DNA of 64,000 nt. Origin: Sphingobacterium oryzagri (GTDB lineage: Bacteria; Bacteroidota; Bacteroidia; Sphingobacteriales; Sphingobacteriaceae). The stretch spans positions 1,612,001 to 1,676,000 of the forward strand of contig NZ_CP117880.1 in assembly GCF_028736175.1 (NCBI RefSeq), in the 5' to 3' direction. The notes under the pieces were generated by a model that did not search any database, was not told the DNA's origin, and saw nothing but the letters and a program-made list of their open reading frames with translations. Shown here in pieces: positions 25,190-34,153 of this stretch. The stretch's first letter is position 1. Each line of letters starts with the position of its first letter. The translations under genes were made by a program, and so were the position numbers.

Positions 25190-25921
25190 CTACAGGGCTA
25201 TTTTCTGTAGAAAATCCATTTTATATTTTTCACTAAGCGAGCAGGTACGTGCTTGTCCGTTCTCCAGCAAAAGTGTCGTGCTGATTTCATCGTGGGAAAA
25301 AGCAGAAACAATCTGCATGGCGATGATTTCCTTTTTATTGATTCGGCAAAAATCTGTCGAAGGCCATGCTTCCTCCAAGGTTTGGAAGGATATATTTTTT
25401 AAGGTGATTTGACTGCCGTTATCCAGGTATACCACCTTATCGCGACTATCCAGCGCCGAGGTTGTGATAAACCTGATCTGGTCAAAATGCAAGAGGTATT
25501 TTCCTTTGTCACTATTGACCTGTATAAAAGTTTTTTGCCGGTGTAGTGCTTTATTATGCCATAGCTGTACCTTTTTAATTGCTTGCCGCAATCGCTCCAG
25601 TTGTAAGGGTTTGCGTACATAATCGATAACCTGAAGATCGAAAGCATCGGCTGCATACTCGCCATAAGCCGTGGTAAAGATCACGGCCTTCTCCTTGATA
25701 TGTTCTACCAATTCGATACCTTTCATGTTGGGCATTTCGATATCGGTAATCAGCAGATCAAAATCGATCCGCGCAAATTCGTTCATAAAGTCAAGCGGAT
25801 CATTAAACGCTTTTACAACTTCTACACCCGGAAGCTGCTCGCACAACAGTTTTAAGTAAGATAAACTTGGAAGCTCATCATCGAGCAGCAAGCATTTTAG
25901 CTTTGTGTTCAAGTAAGTCAA
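25190..25921 (-). CDS. LytTR-family response regulator
   Basis: 243 residues. The receiver domain (1-120) has acidic residues in LLLDDE, a phospho-acceptor Asp60 in DLLITDIEMPN, and VIFTTAYGEYAADAFDLQVIDYVRKP. The LytTR DNA-binding domain follows at about 145-240 (IRFITTSALDSRDKVVYLDNG, FCRINKKEIIAMQIVS). Its start overlaps the 3' end of the histidine kinase gene by 44 bases, so they are co-expressed. Targets are unknown; LytTR proteins bind direct repeats in promoters. Confidence 0.92.
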   Translation of the reverse strand: MTYLNTKLKCLLLDDELPSLSYLKLLCEQLPGVEVVKAFNDPLDFMNEFARIDFDLLITDIEMPNMKGIELVEHIKEKAVIFTTAYGEYAADAFDLQVIDYVRKPLQLERLRQAIKKVQLWHNKALHRQKTFIQVNSDKGKYLLHFDQIRFITTSALDSRDKVVYLDNGSQITLKNISFQTLEEAWPSTDFCRINKKEIIAMQIVSAFSHDEISTTLLLENGQARTCSLSEKYKMDFLQKIAL

Positions 25922-26630
25922 TTTTTAAATGTGCTATATGTACATCGCCTTCTATAAATTTATCTAATTTATAGTTTTCCCGATAGATGAGGTCTAATCT
26001 ACGCGTCAACAAGTCGCTGCCCAAGCCTTGGCGCTCTTTTTTTAAAGGCGTTTTATTGGATATTTTGTTGGCAACGGTAAGCGAGAATATATTTTCCTTA
26101 AATATAAACGTCACCGAAATGAATGAATTGGGGCTTTGCAAATCGGCATGTTTAAAGGCGTTTTCGATTAGATCGATACAAAGTAAGGGAGCCATCAGTC
26201 GTTGGTTCAAAAGCGGCTCGTTTTCCCTGATTTGCTTCTTAACCTTCAATTCAAATAGCGGACTCAACTTAATACGGTATATTTCGATGAGGCTCAGTGC
26301 AAAGTCCAGTTCTTGGTGTGGCGTTACGTATTTCTTTTTGCTTTCGTATAAGATATAGTCCAATACGCTCGAAAGCGAGTTGAGTGAATGGTAAGTTTGA
26401 TACGCGTGAGATTGTATCGCGTTTAGAACATTTTTGAATAGATGCGGGTTGAGTTTGTAATCCATTTCCGATAACTGCTGCTCGTGCAATTTATTCTCAG
26501 CAATAAACAATTGCTTTTGCAGGCGTTCGATGGTTTTTCGTTGTTTGATCCATAGTACGATCAAAAACAGGATAATGCCAGCGACCAAAAGGACAGTCAA
26601 GTAGTAATTAAAGGTAGCTGTGTCTGCCAT
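25878..26630 (-). CDS. LytS-type sensor histidine kinase
   Basis: 250 residues. There is one N-terminal membrane helix (about 8-28), a short coiled segment, then a His_kinase domain (PF06580 type): LSEMDYKLNPHLFKNVLNAIQSH holds the phospho-acceptor His (the family usually has NPHFLFN), and the ATP-binding part has CIDLIENAFKHA and GLGSDLLTRRLDLIY. There is no recognisable extracellular sensor domain, so the signal must act through the membrane helix or a partner. It is the partner of the overlapping LytTR regulator. Confidence 0.9.
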   Translation of the reverse strand: MADTATFNYYLTVLLVAGIILFLIVLWIKQRKTIERLQKQLFIAENKLHEQQLSEMDYKLNPHLFKNVLNAIQSHAYQTYHSLNSLSSVLDYILYESKKKYVTPHQELDFALSLIEIYRIKLSPLFELKVKKQIRENEPLLNQRLMAPLLCIDLIENAFKHADLQSPNSFISVTFIFKENIFSLTVANKISNKTPLKKERQGLGSDLLTRRLDLIYRENYKLDKFIEGDVHIAHLKIDLLEHKAKMLAAR

Positions 26631-26763
26631 ATTTTGATTCCAAAACGATTGAAAGAAACTAAAATACAGCTTAAAATTGAAATATCTTGCAAGGAAACGA
26701 CAGAATTACTTCGGGATTGCGCTGGTAGATGCGGAGATGGCCAGCGGAGCATGGAAAAGAAAG

Positions 26764-26837
26764 AAGGTGTCTGGCGCTAGTTGCTACAGTTGGTAAACGA
26801 ACCAAAAACTGCATATAAACCAGCTGTCAGACACCTT
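26764..26837 (-). terminator. Long hairpin after the TetR gene
   Basis: Perfect 10-bp outer arms AAGGTGTCTG (26764-26773) and CAGACACCTT (26828-26837), with smaller nested pairings inside (CAGTT...AACTG, GGT...ACC). It lies 10 bases past the TetR stop; on the minus strand it is followed by CTTTCTTTTCC, a weak U-rich tail. It may be a terminator or an mRNA structure. Confidence 0.5.
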
Positions 26838-26847
26838 TAGAGACGTC

Positions 26848-27573
26848 TTACTTCTTTTTTGAAGGACGTTTTTTTGGTTGATTGCTTGCGTCTTCGAAGT
26901 CTCTTAAAACTAAGCGATTTATCGCTTTTTCAATAGCTTCTCTGCCTTCATCTTCGTTGATGTCAATACCGCAAACGGTGCTGCCGTTGTTTTTTGCATG
27001 TAAAGTCATGTAGTAAATACCACCTAAGATTAACGCTAATGTTGCGCGAACATCAACATCGGTATCCTCGAAAACCGGATCGATGTAGTTCAAGATTTGA
27101 TTGCCAACTTCCTCACGGTCATCTGCTACTTTACGCAATAGTTTATTCTTCATACCCATTTCCCAGTGGATAATACGTTGAATAGACTTATCCTTTAAAA
27201 AGGAATCAAATTGTAACTGCAGAATATCGCTCACTTCATCTGCGCCAATTTTTTCAGGCTGCTCTAAAAGCTCCGTAAGTTGCGTTCTTGATTTCGGAGA
27301 CCAAAAATCTTTTTCAATGATGTACTCTTCAATCAATCCGTCTAAGCTTCCAAAATATAAGTAAATTAATTTTGGATTCAGACCTGATTCTTTGGCGATG
27401 TTCGTAATCGTCAAACCTGAGTACGTATACTTTTGCAAAACTTTTCCGACGGTTGCAATTAGTCGGCGTTTTGTTTTTTCCTTGTCCCGGATAGGTCCGG
27501 AAACTACCTTCCTAGGCTTCTTTGCAGGAAGTCCTTCGGTTGGTTCTGCTGTTTGATTTTTTTTTCGTGCCAT
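26848..27573 (-). CDS. TetR-family transcriptional regulator
   Basis: 241 residues with Lys/Arg-rich ends (PAKKPRKVV; KKRPSKKK). The TetR helix-turn-helix lies at about 35-80 (RRLIATVGKVLQKYTYSGLTITNIAKESGLNPKLIYLYFGSLDGL). The C-terminal ligand domain is not recognisable. No efflux or enzyme gene is immediately adjacent, so the target is not given by context; the efflux operon upstream has its own TetR. Confidence 0.9.
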   Translation of the reverse strand: MARKKNQTAEPTEGLPAKKPRKVVSGPIRDKEKTKRRLIATVGKVLQKYTYSGLTITNIAKESGLNPKLIYLYFGSLDGLIEEYIIEKDFWSPKSRTQLTELLEQPEKIGADEVSDILQLQFDSFLKDKSIQRIIHWEMGMKNKLLRKVADDREEVGNQILNYIDPVFEDTDVDVRATLALILGGIYYMTLHAKNNGSTVCGIDINEDEGREAIEKAINRLVLRDFEDASNQPKKRPSKKK

Positions 27574-27928
27574 GGCAAGATTTACCTTTTATTGTATATA
27601 GTGTTCGGGGATAAAATTCACTATTTATCACGAATATATCAAGTGTTTGTTAATTTTTTTTTGTTATCCTTACTCTTGTATAGCAGATGTTTATGTCACT
27701 TCACTTGTTTGTGAATTTTATTGAATAATTTTACTTTCATTAACAAAATTATTATTTGGCAACTTTCGGTTTTAACCCCTTATTTATAGGTGTTATCACG
27801 TATGTAAATTAATAACTACAAATACATAATTACTTTTGTGCAAGACTTGTTGAAATGTTCACTTTGATTTGAAAAATAAATAGCTGATAATCAGTGGTTT
27901 TGGACGGGTTTAATTGCACGATAATTTG
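27574..27928. other. AT-rich intergenic region without a gene
   Basis: The sequence upstream of the TetR gene is strongly AT-rich and has only short ORFs with no protein-like character. No convincing TAnnTTTG element was found for the TetR gene. It presumably carries that gene's promoter. Confidence 0.5.
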
Positions 27929-27963
27929 AAAAAAAAAGGTCGACACGAGAAAACGAGTCGACC
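27929..27963 (-). terminator. Terminator of the TolC-EmrA-EmrB-type operon
   Basis: Arms GGTCGAC (27938-27944) and GTCGACC (27957-27963). On the minus strand the stem is followed by nine T (27937-27929). It is 29 bases past the MFS stop. Confidence 0.82.
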
Positions 27964-27992
27964 AGCCGTATTTGCGTTTTTTTTTCTTCTAT

Positions 27993-29576
27993 TTAATGCA
28001 TGTTTGAGGTATCAACTTTGTTCTTTCCTTGTTTGATAAAGAGCACAAATGGCACGCACAGCAAGAATAAAATGCCTAAATATAAGAATACATCCATGTA
28101 TGATAAGATGGTTGCTTGCTTCATGACACTGCCTTCGATCAATTGATACGCTTTCGCCAGCGCTTCATTAGCGGAAAAACCTTTTCCGATGAAAGAGGCT
28201 TGCATGGCCTCGATACGTTGCTGCACTTCAAATTTGGAAGGATCAAGGTGCGCCAGTAAATCTATGCGGTGGTGCTGGCTATCACGTGAAATAAACGTCG
28301 TGATCAGCGCAATGCCGAAAGATCCGCCGAGCTGGCGACTCATGCCTGTAAAAGAAGCGCCTTCGCCAATGGCTTTTCCGGAAAGTGTAGAGAGTGATAA
28401 CGTCATGATTGGCACGAAAAGCAATCCCAGACCTACACCACGGATAATAAGCGGCCAAAACATATGTTCACTGCCGGTGTCGTTGGTAATGATGCCGTAC
28501 ATAAAAAATGAATAACCGAAGAAAATGCACAATCCTAATGCAACCATGTATTTTTGTGGCACGCCAGCTTGAATCATCTTCCCGATAAAAGGCATCATGA
28601 TGCCCGTCATGATCGAGCTCGGTATAAGGAGCATACCCGCATCTGTGGCTGTCCAGCCTAAAATTGATTGCGTATAAATGGGAATGATAAAAGTGGAGCC
28701 AAACAGACCGAAACCGAGTATAAAGCTCATGATCGTGCCGATTTGCAGATTTTTGTTGCGTAACACCCGCAGGTTCACAATGGGGTTGGCGTAAGTCAGT
28801 TCGCGCCAGATGAACAAAAATAAGCCCAAGATGGAAGCGACCGAAAGGATAACGATCGTGCGATCTTCAAACCAGTCGTCTTGCTGTCCGTGTTCGAGTA
28901 CAAATTGCAGCGAACCGATAAACGTAACTAAAAATGCCATGCCCCACCAATCAACTTCTTTAGCAGATTGCTTTTTGCCATAACGCGGACTTTTAACCAA
29001 ATAGATGGTCATAATGGTTGCTAAGATGCCTAACGGGACGTTTATATAGAAAATGTAAGGCCATGAAAAGTTATCGACAATATATCCACCTAGCGGAGGA
29101 CCTAAAGTTGGCCCGACGATAACGCCCATGCCGTAAATAGCTTGCGCCATACTCCGTTTCTCTGGCGGGTAAGTTTCCGTTAAGATGGTTTGCGCTGTCA
29201 CTAACAATGCGCCACCGCCCATTCCTTGGAGGAAACGAAAAGCAACCAATTCCCAAATATTCGTGGCGTTGCCACAAAGGAAAGACGATACGGTAAAAAT
29301 GATGATGGAAGCCGCAAAGTAGTTGCGGCGACCAAATTGCTGCGACAACCAGCTGGTCATCGGAATAATGATCACGTTTGCAATGGCATAGGCCGTGATT
29401 ACCCAAGCCACGTCGGTCAAGGTAGCGCCCAAGCTTCCTTTCATGTCGTTTAACGCGACATTGACGATTGTCGTATCCACGATCTCGAGCAGCGCGCAAA
29501 GGATACAGGTAAATGTAATCAGCGCACGCTTGAAACCGTATTCTACTAACGTGTTTTTTTCGGATAAAGTTTCCAT
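27993..29576 (-). CDS. MFS drug transporter, DHA2 family (EmrB/QacA type)
   Basis: 527 residues, with about 14 membrane helices. DHA2 features include LLEIVDTTIVNVALNDM in helix 1, the WVITAYAIANVIIIPMTSWL region, FLQGMGGGALLV, and motif C in GMGVIVGPTLGPPLGGYIV, which marks drug/H+ antiporters. It exports toxic compounds across the inner membrane using the proton gradient, with the adaptor encoded 1 base upstream and the TolC protein beyond. The substrate is unknown. Confidence 0.93.
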   Translation of the reverse strand: METLSEKNTLVEYGFKRALITFTCILCALLEIVDTTIVNVALNDMKGSLGATLTDVAWVITAYAIANVIIIPMTSWLSQQFGRRNYFAASIIIFTVSSFLCGNATNIWELVAFRFLQGMGGGALLVTAQTILTETYPPEKRSMAQAIYGMGVIVGPTLGPPLGGYIVDNFSWPYIFYINVPLGILATIMTIYLVKSPRYGKKQSAKEVDWWGMAFLVTFIGSLQFVLEHGQQDDWFEDRTIVILSVASILGLFLFIWRELTYANPIVNLRVLRNKNLQIGTIMSFILGFGLFGSTFIIPIYTQSILGWTATDAGMLLIPSSIMTGIMMPFIGKMIQAGVPQKYMVALGLCIFFGYSFFMYGIITNDTGSEHMFWPLIIRGVGLGLLFVPIMTLSLSTLSGKAIGEGASFTGMSRQLGGSFGIALITTFISRDSQHHRIDLLAHLDPSKFEVQQRIEAMQASFIGKGFSANEALAKAYQLIEGSVMKQATILSYMDVFLYLGILFLLCVPFVLFIKQGKNKVDTSNMH

Positions 29577-29577
29577 A

Positions 29578-30672
29578 CTATTTTATATGAACATCCACAT
29601 CTACATTCATCCCCGGTCTCAACATCGCGATGACTTCTGGTTTATTTTGCTTGGTGAATGTTATTTTGACGGGCAGTCTTTGTACCGTTTTGACAAAGTT
29701 TCCCGTGGCATTATCCGGTGGGAGCAAAGAGAAACGCGAGCCGGTAGCTGGTGAAAAAGATTGTACTTCACCGGCTATCACGTCATCAGGGAAAGCATCT
29801 ACCTTGATTTCCACTTTTTGTCCTGCGCGTATTTTATTCAACTGCGTTTCTTTAAAGTTGGCAACAACCCAGGTTTCAGTATTGTTGATGACGTAAAATA
29901 AAGACTGTCCAGGATTTAGCAATTGACCAGGCTGTAATCTAATGTTGGATACCTGTCCGTCTACAGCGGCCGTCACGACCGTGTAAGAAAGATTAAGTTC
30001 GGCTGCTTTCAACATCGCTTTTGCCTTTTCAATATTGGCTTGGGCTACCGATGTTTGTTTGCTAGCCACCTCGGTTTTACTCATAACGGCTGCTTTTTGT
30101 GAGCTGCTGGCTTTGCGTTGTTGTTGCAACACCTCCACTTGCTTATCAGCCTCCAGCTTGCTGGTCAATGCCTGCTCGTACTGTTGTTTAGTAATGGAAT
30201 GGTTTTCATAAAGATTAGCGTAGCGCTCAAAATCATTATTGGCCTGCTTTGCGCGTATTTCTGCGGCTTCGATGGTACCGGTATTCGACTGGATAGTCGC
30301 GTCCGAAATAGCAACATTGGCACTTGAAGCAAATACATCAGCTTTGGATACTTCCAGTGAACTTTCTGCTGCTAGCAAAGCGGCATTGGCCTCTTGCACT
30401 TTCACCTCGTAGTCTACCGGTTGAATGGTAAATAAAGTGTCGCCTTTTTTTACCAATTGATTATCGTGTACAAAAACGCGGTCTACATAGCCACCTACAC
30501 GCGGAATGATCGGTGTAAGATTACGTTCTACCTGCGCATCGTCGGTGGTTTCGTGCGCCAGGCTTTGATTATATTTATAGGCACCAAATCCGCCTCCTAA
30601 GAGGAGGATTACAGCGAAAACAAGCATAAATTTTTTGTTTGCTGGTTTTTTATTTTCTGTTGTCGTTTCCAT
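29578..30672 (-). CDS. HlyD/EmrA-type membrane fusion protein
   Basis: 364 residues. A short cytoplasmic N-terminus is followed by one membrane helix (about 15-33, FMLVFAVILLLGGGFGAY), a biotinyl-lipoyl-like half motif (RVGGYVDRVFVHDNQLVKKGDTLFTIQP), a long coiled coil (about 85-215, Ala/Gln/Lys-rich), and the second lipoyl half and beta-barrel (GQVSNIRLQPGQLLNPGQSL). It bridges the MFS pump and the TolC channel. It lies between the two genes with gaps of 1 and 14 bases. Confidence 0.93.
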   Translation of the reverse strand: METTTENKKPANKKFMLVFAVILLLGGGFGAYKYNQSLAHETTDDAQVERNLTPIIPRVGGYVDRVFVHDNQLVKKGDTLFTIQPVDYEVKVQEANAALLAAESSLEVSKADVFASSANVAISDATIQSNTGTIEAAEIRAKQANNDFERYANLYENHSITKQQYEQALTSKLEADKQVEVLQQQRKASSSQKAAVMSKTEVASKQTSVAQANIEKAKAMLKAAELNLSYTVVTAAVDGQVSNIRLQPGQLLNPGQSLFYVINNTETWVVANFKETQLNKIRAGQKVEIKVDAFPDDVIAGEVQSFSPATGSRFSLLPPDNATGNFVKTVQRLPVKITFTKQNKPEVIAMLRPGMNVDVDVHIK

Positions 30673-30686
30673 TGGGTTGTTGTGCG

Positions 30687-31982
30687 TTATTTTGTGTTGA
30701 AATGTCCTGTTGCTAATAACAGGTCGTAATATTTTTCGATCAGTGTTGCCTCGCCTATGGCCAGGTTAATTTTACTTTGTAATTGTTGTACGTCGGCTTC
30801 CAGCAGGTCATCGGTATCGGCTACACCATTATCATACTTGTCTTTGACGATGCGATAATTTTCTTTGGCTTGATCCACAGCCTCTTCATACAGGTTGTTT
30901 TTCTTTTTCGCGAACAGCACATTTTCCTTCGCTTCATTGATTTCTGTTTTAATTTTGTCGTTGGTCATCGCTATTCTATCGTCGAGGCTGCTGAGCTGTT
31001 GCTGCGATACGCGTATTTTCTTTTTGTTTTTATAAAGCGATCCGATATCGTACGACAAGCCGATCCCGATATTGGCGGCATTGGTTACCGTGACCAGATT
31101 TTGAACTTGCAACGCGGCGTAGCCGCCCGTCGCAAATATCGTAGGGTAATAGGCTGCTTTGGTAACACGAAGCTGGTCTTGCGCGACATCTTTTTGCGCT
31201 TGGAGCGATTTGATCTCGTTTCGCTCTTCGTTTTCATTATCCAGTATTGTCTCTACCGCTTTGGCTCGTGCGAGGTTGATATCATCCAGTTGGGTGTATT
31301 CGGGCAGCCCGAGCAGGGTGTTTAATTGGTAATTGATGACATTGGCATTTTTGATGGCTTCTTGATAAGAAACTTTATAATTAGATAATTGCAATTCTGC
31401 CTTTAGTAAGTCATTGCGCGCGATGATACCATTTTGTTCCATCGCTTTGAAATCTGCTGCCTGTTGTTCGGCTTTTTTGATGTTCTCGGCGATTAGTTCA
31501 CGTGCCTGTTGTGCCTGATAAAGCGCGAGGTACAGATGCACGGCATTTAGCGCGAGCTGCTCTTTGGAAGCAAGGCTTTCGTAGGCCGTAGCTTTCCAAC
31601 TATCTTCCGCACTTTTTATACTGTTCTTAATTTTGCCTCCGGTGTATAGCGGCATATTAATCGACAATTGGCCTAGAAATATTTGGTTGGTCGAGATACC
31701 GAAGCCCTCACCAGATCCTGTCGGGATTTTCAGGTCGATCGTCGGACTGTTCATCGCCAGGTAAGTGCCGGATATTTTACTTTCCGGCAAACGGCTGTCC
31801 TTCGCCTCTTCATACTTCAGTTCACTTGTCTTTACCTGCGCATCCAACACTTTTGCATTTGATGATTGCGTAGTCGCCAATTGGATAACCTCTTCCAGTT
31901 CGAGATGGCGTTTCTCTTGGGCATAGCTGAATAAGCTTGTCGTTACCAACAGGCAAGCTGTACTCCAATATTTAATTTTCAT
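30687..31982 (-). CDS. TolC-family outer membrane efflux protein
   Basis: 431 residues with a signal peptide (ending LFSYAQ). Two repeats of long amphipathic helices are typical of outer membrane efflux proteins (LEEVIQLATTQSSNAKVLDAQ, then LNAVHLYLALYQAQQARELIAENI, and YDNGVADTDDLLEADVQQLQ in the second half). It forms the outer membrane channel of the tripartite pump. Its ATG lies within the last codons of the TetR gene (11-base overlap), so the regulator leads the operon. Confidence 0.93.
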   Translation of the reverse strand: MKIKYWSTACLLVTTSLFSYAQEKRHLELEEVIQLATTQSSNAKVLDAQVKTSELKYEEAKDSRLPESKISGTYLAMNSPTIDLKIPTGSGEGFGISTNQIFLGQLSINMPLYTGGKIKNSIKSAEDSWKATAYESLASKEQLALNAVHLYLALYQAQQARELIAENIKKAEQQAADFKAMEQNGIIARNDLLKAELQLSNYKVSYQEAIKNANVINYQLNTLLGLPEYTQLDDINLARAKAVETILDNENEERNEIKSLQAQKDVAQDQLRVTKAAYYPTIFATGGYAALQVQNLVTVTNAANIGIGLSYDIGSLYKNKKKIRVSQQQLSSLDDRIAMTNDKIKTEINEAKENVLFAKKKNNLYEEAVDQAKENYRIVKDKYDNGVADTDDLLEADVQQLQSKINLAIGEATLIEKYYDLLLATGHFNTK

Positions 31983-32586
31983 ATGTTAAAATAGCTTTCA
32001 TGATAAATTTTAGGTGCTTTGTGAGTTCGGTTCTGGAATAATCCTCATAGCTTGCAATTACTACGTTGGACAGAAATTCGTCGATAATAGGTTTATTGCG
32101 CTTGAAATCCAGAAATGTGCCAATCATGGAGGTAAGCAGCAGCATAGGGTCGTAGAAGCGAAAGGCGCCTTGCTGTACGCCATAGTCCACGACCTCCCGC
32201 AGCTTTTGTATATTGTGTTTCCGCAATTCTTTAAAGGCCAATGCGTATGCGCCTCTTTTTTTTGCATTTAATTCGTTGGTCAATATTTGGTATAAATGCG
32301 GGTCTGCAAATTTAGAATCTACATAATGCTCGATCATTTTGTCTAGACGTGTAAAAGGATCTTGTTCACCTTCGTAATAGGAAGCGTCTAACTTATATCC
32401 TTCGATTCCCTGTTTGACTAATGTCTCTAATAAATTCTCTTTCGAATTGAAATAGTAATTTATCATGGCCACATTGATATTGGCGCGTTGGGCAATGTCT
32501 CGTACAGAGGTGGCATCAAAGCCGTGTTGTGCAAAAAGCTCTTTTGCTATCGCTATAATTTCCAGTTGTTTGCCATTCAATTCCAT
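31972..32586 (-). CDS. TetR/AcrR-family repressor of the efflux operon
   Basis: 204 residues from ATG 32586 (MELNGKQ). The frame continues to a start at 32637, but that lies inside the operator palindrome and adds a non-conserved leader, so 32586 is preferred. The helix-turn-helix is at about 5-50 (LEIIAIAKELFAQHGFDATSVRDIAQRANINVAMINYYFNSKENLL). A TetR-type C-terminal domain for ligand binding follows. It should repress its own operon by binding the perfect palindrome just upstream. Confidence 0.93.
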   Translation of the reverse strand: MELNGKQLEIIAIAKELFAQHGFDATSVRDIAQRANINVAMINYYFNSKENLLETLVKQGIEGYKLDASYYEGEQDPFTRLDKMIEHYVDSKFADPHLYQILTNELNAKKRGAYALAFKELRKHNIQKLREVVDYGVQQGAFRFYDPMLLLTSMIGTFLDFKRNKPIIDEFLSNVVIASYEDYSRTELTKHLKFIMKAILTYEN

Positions 32587-32610
32587 GTGTTCTATAAAAT
32601 AGTTGGGCAA

Positions 32611-32647
32611 AGTTAAACACTTGTTTAATTTAAACAAGTGTTTAACT
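32611..32647 (-). promoter_or_regulatory. TetR operator of the efflux operon
   Basis: A perfect palindrome with 17-bp arms AGTTAAACACTTGTTTA (32611-32627) and TAAACAAGTGTTTAACT (32631-32647) and a 3-base centre, 24 bases before the regulator ATG. Confidence 0.8.
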
Positions 32648-32833
32648 TTTATCCGAAAAGAAGATTGCTTTTGGATGATAATTCATTTTCAGCGAATAGT
32701 ATACGGAGAGATTGACCATGACATGCGTAACTGGATAGTCGTTTACTGGCACTTTAGGTAATTTTAAATAGCCCCGCAACGGATAGATAAAATATTGTTC
32801 AATTGTTATTTATAATTATTCTAAACAATATTG

Positions 32834-32841
32834 TACATTTG
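32834..32841 (+). promoter_or_regulatory. Possible -7 element of the fecI-like gene
   Basis: TACATTTG is an exact TAnnTTTG match, 13 bases before the ATG at 32855. No good -33 TTTG is found at the normal distance, so the call is weak. Confidence 0.3.
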
Positions 32842-32854
32842 CAGACCGTATACA

Positions 32855-33406
32855 ATGAAGCAAGCATGGTTAGATATTCGAAATGGCGATAAGCAACGTT
32901 TTATAACGCTGTATGATGAACTGTATGAGCCATTATTTCACTATGCACTTGCGTTATGCAAAGACCGGGAACTGGTAAAAGAGTGTATACATTTGTTATT
33001 TTGTGAACTTTGGGAAACGCATGAACGACTGCCCGTGGATGTGCAGAATCCAAAATTTTATTTGTTTACCTGGTTGAGGCGTATCCTGTTTCGGCAATTA
33101 AAATCGCAAATGGTCGTACCTGCGGAAATGATCGAAGAGCCTGCGGAAGCATCCTATGAAGATCAACAGATTGCAATAGAGCAGGCCGTTGAATTGCAAC
33201 AGAAGTTGCAAGCGGCACTGTCGCGGTTGACGAAGAAACAACAGCGCTACATCGATCTTAAATTTTTTCAAAATAAATCTTACGAAGAGATTGCTGCATT
33301 GGAAAATGCAGCCGTCCGCACCGTATACAACGTTATTTACGAAGCGATAAAAAGTATGCGCGGACAAGCATTTCTATTGCTGCTGGCAAGCGGGAAATGG
33401 TGGTAA
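32855..33406 (+). CDS. ECF sigma factor, FecI type
   Basis: 183 residues from ATG 32855 (MKQAWLDIRNGDKQRF). Region 2 appears in FITLYDELYEPLFHYALALCKDRELVKECIHLLFCELWE, region 4 in ALSRLTKKQQRYIDLKFFQNKSYEEIAALENAAVRTVYNVIYEAIK. It would direct transcription of the FecR-SusC-SusD locus downstream. Unusually, an oppositely oriented GNAT gene lies between this gene and fecR-like. Confidence 0.9.
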   Translation: MKQAWLDIRNGDKQRFITLYDELYEPLFHYALALCKDRELVKECIHLLFCELWETHERLPVDVQNPKFYLFTWLRRILFRQLKSQMVVPAEMIEEPAEASYEDQQIAIEQAVELQQKLQAALSRLTKKQQRYIDLKFFQNKSYEEIAALENAAVRTVYNVIYEAIKSMRGQAFLLLLASGKWW

Positions 33407-33410
33407 ATCG

Positions 33411-33917
33411 TTACTCCGTTTCGTAATAAAGCAATTCTTCCGTTTCGTCGGGCAGGATAACCAACTTTCGAAATGTTAAACCAAGTTTTTCGATCAATTT
33501 TTGCGATGGGTAATTGTCTTTAGTGGTGATAGCCGAGATACGGGTATGGCCAAACTTTTCACCGATCGTGGTTTTCAGATGCCAGGCAGACTCGTAGGCA
33601 TAGCCTTTTCCTTCGTAGGCTGCTAAAAAAGAAAAGCCAATATCAAGCACGTCCAATCCGTCTCGTGCAAAAATACCGACCGCACCAATTTTCGTTTGGT
33701 TTTCGCGTAAGATGACGACATAATTACCAAAGCCTAGTTTATCAAATTGCGGGCGAAACCGATTTTGAATATACGCTGCTGCATCTTCCTCCGTTCGCAA
33801 ATGGCGGTCGCCTATAAACTGGATGAATTTTGGCATATTGTATAGCTCCAGAAAAAAAGCAGCATCTTCTTGGTCTGCTGGTTTTAAGATCAATCGTTCC
33901 GTCTCGAAATGTTCCAT
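33411..33917 (-). CDS. GNAT N-acetyltransferase (RimJ/RimL-like)
   Basis: 168 residues. N-terminal ETERLILKPADQEDAAFFLELYN is typical of the RimJ/RimL subgroup; the acetyl-CoA region is DIGFSFLAAYEGKGYAYESAWHL, followed by ISAITTKDNYPSQKLIEKLGLTF. The acceptor is unknown. The gene is convergent with the sigma factor gene, with only 4 bases between the stops, and divergent from fecR-like. It splits a normally contiguous sigma/anti-sigma pair and so was probably inserted. Confidence 0.92.
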   Translation of the reverse strand: MEHFETERLILKPADQEDAAFFLELYNMPKFIQFIGDRHLRTEEDAAAYIQNRFRPQFDKLGFGNYVVILRENQTKIGAVGIFARDGLDVLDIGFSFLAAYEGKGYAYESAWHLKTTIGEKFGHTRISAITTKDNYPSQKLIEKLGLTFRKLVILPDETEELLYYETE

Positions 33918-34153
33918 CGCTTGGTTTTGCTTCTTCGTATAAAAGTATATTTTTTTTACGAGACCATAGCCGTTGCGCGATATATCTTTTCGTGTTTACC
34001 CATATCTATAGATTATAGCACCTATGTTTCATCTTTTTTTTTAAAAAATTAATGATCTAACAATAAGTGCTTTATGTATTTGTTTTGATTTTTTCTAAAT
34101 AAAAATAGGTAAAAAATGACGTTTTATTACACTCCTCTATAAAAGCAGCAAAC

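Noticed and set aside
32831..32854. Upstream TTG start of the FecI-like gene
   Set aside because: It overlaps the TACATTTG promoter element; the ATG at 32855 gives the usual FecI N-terminus.
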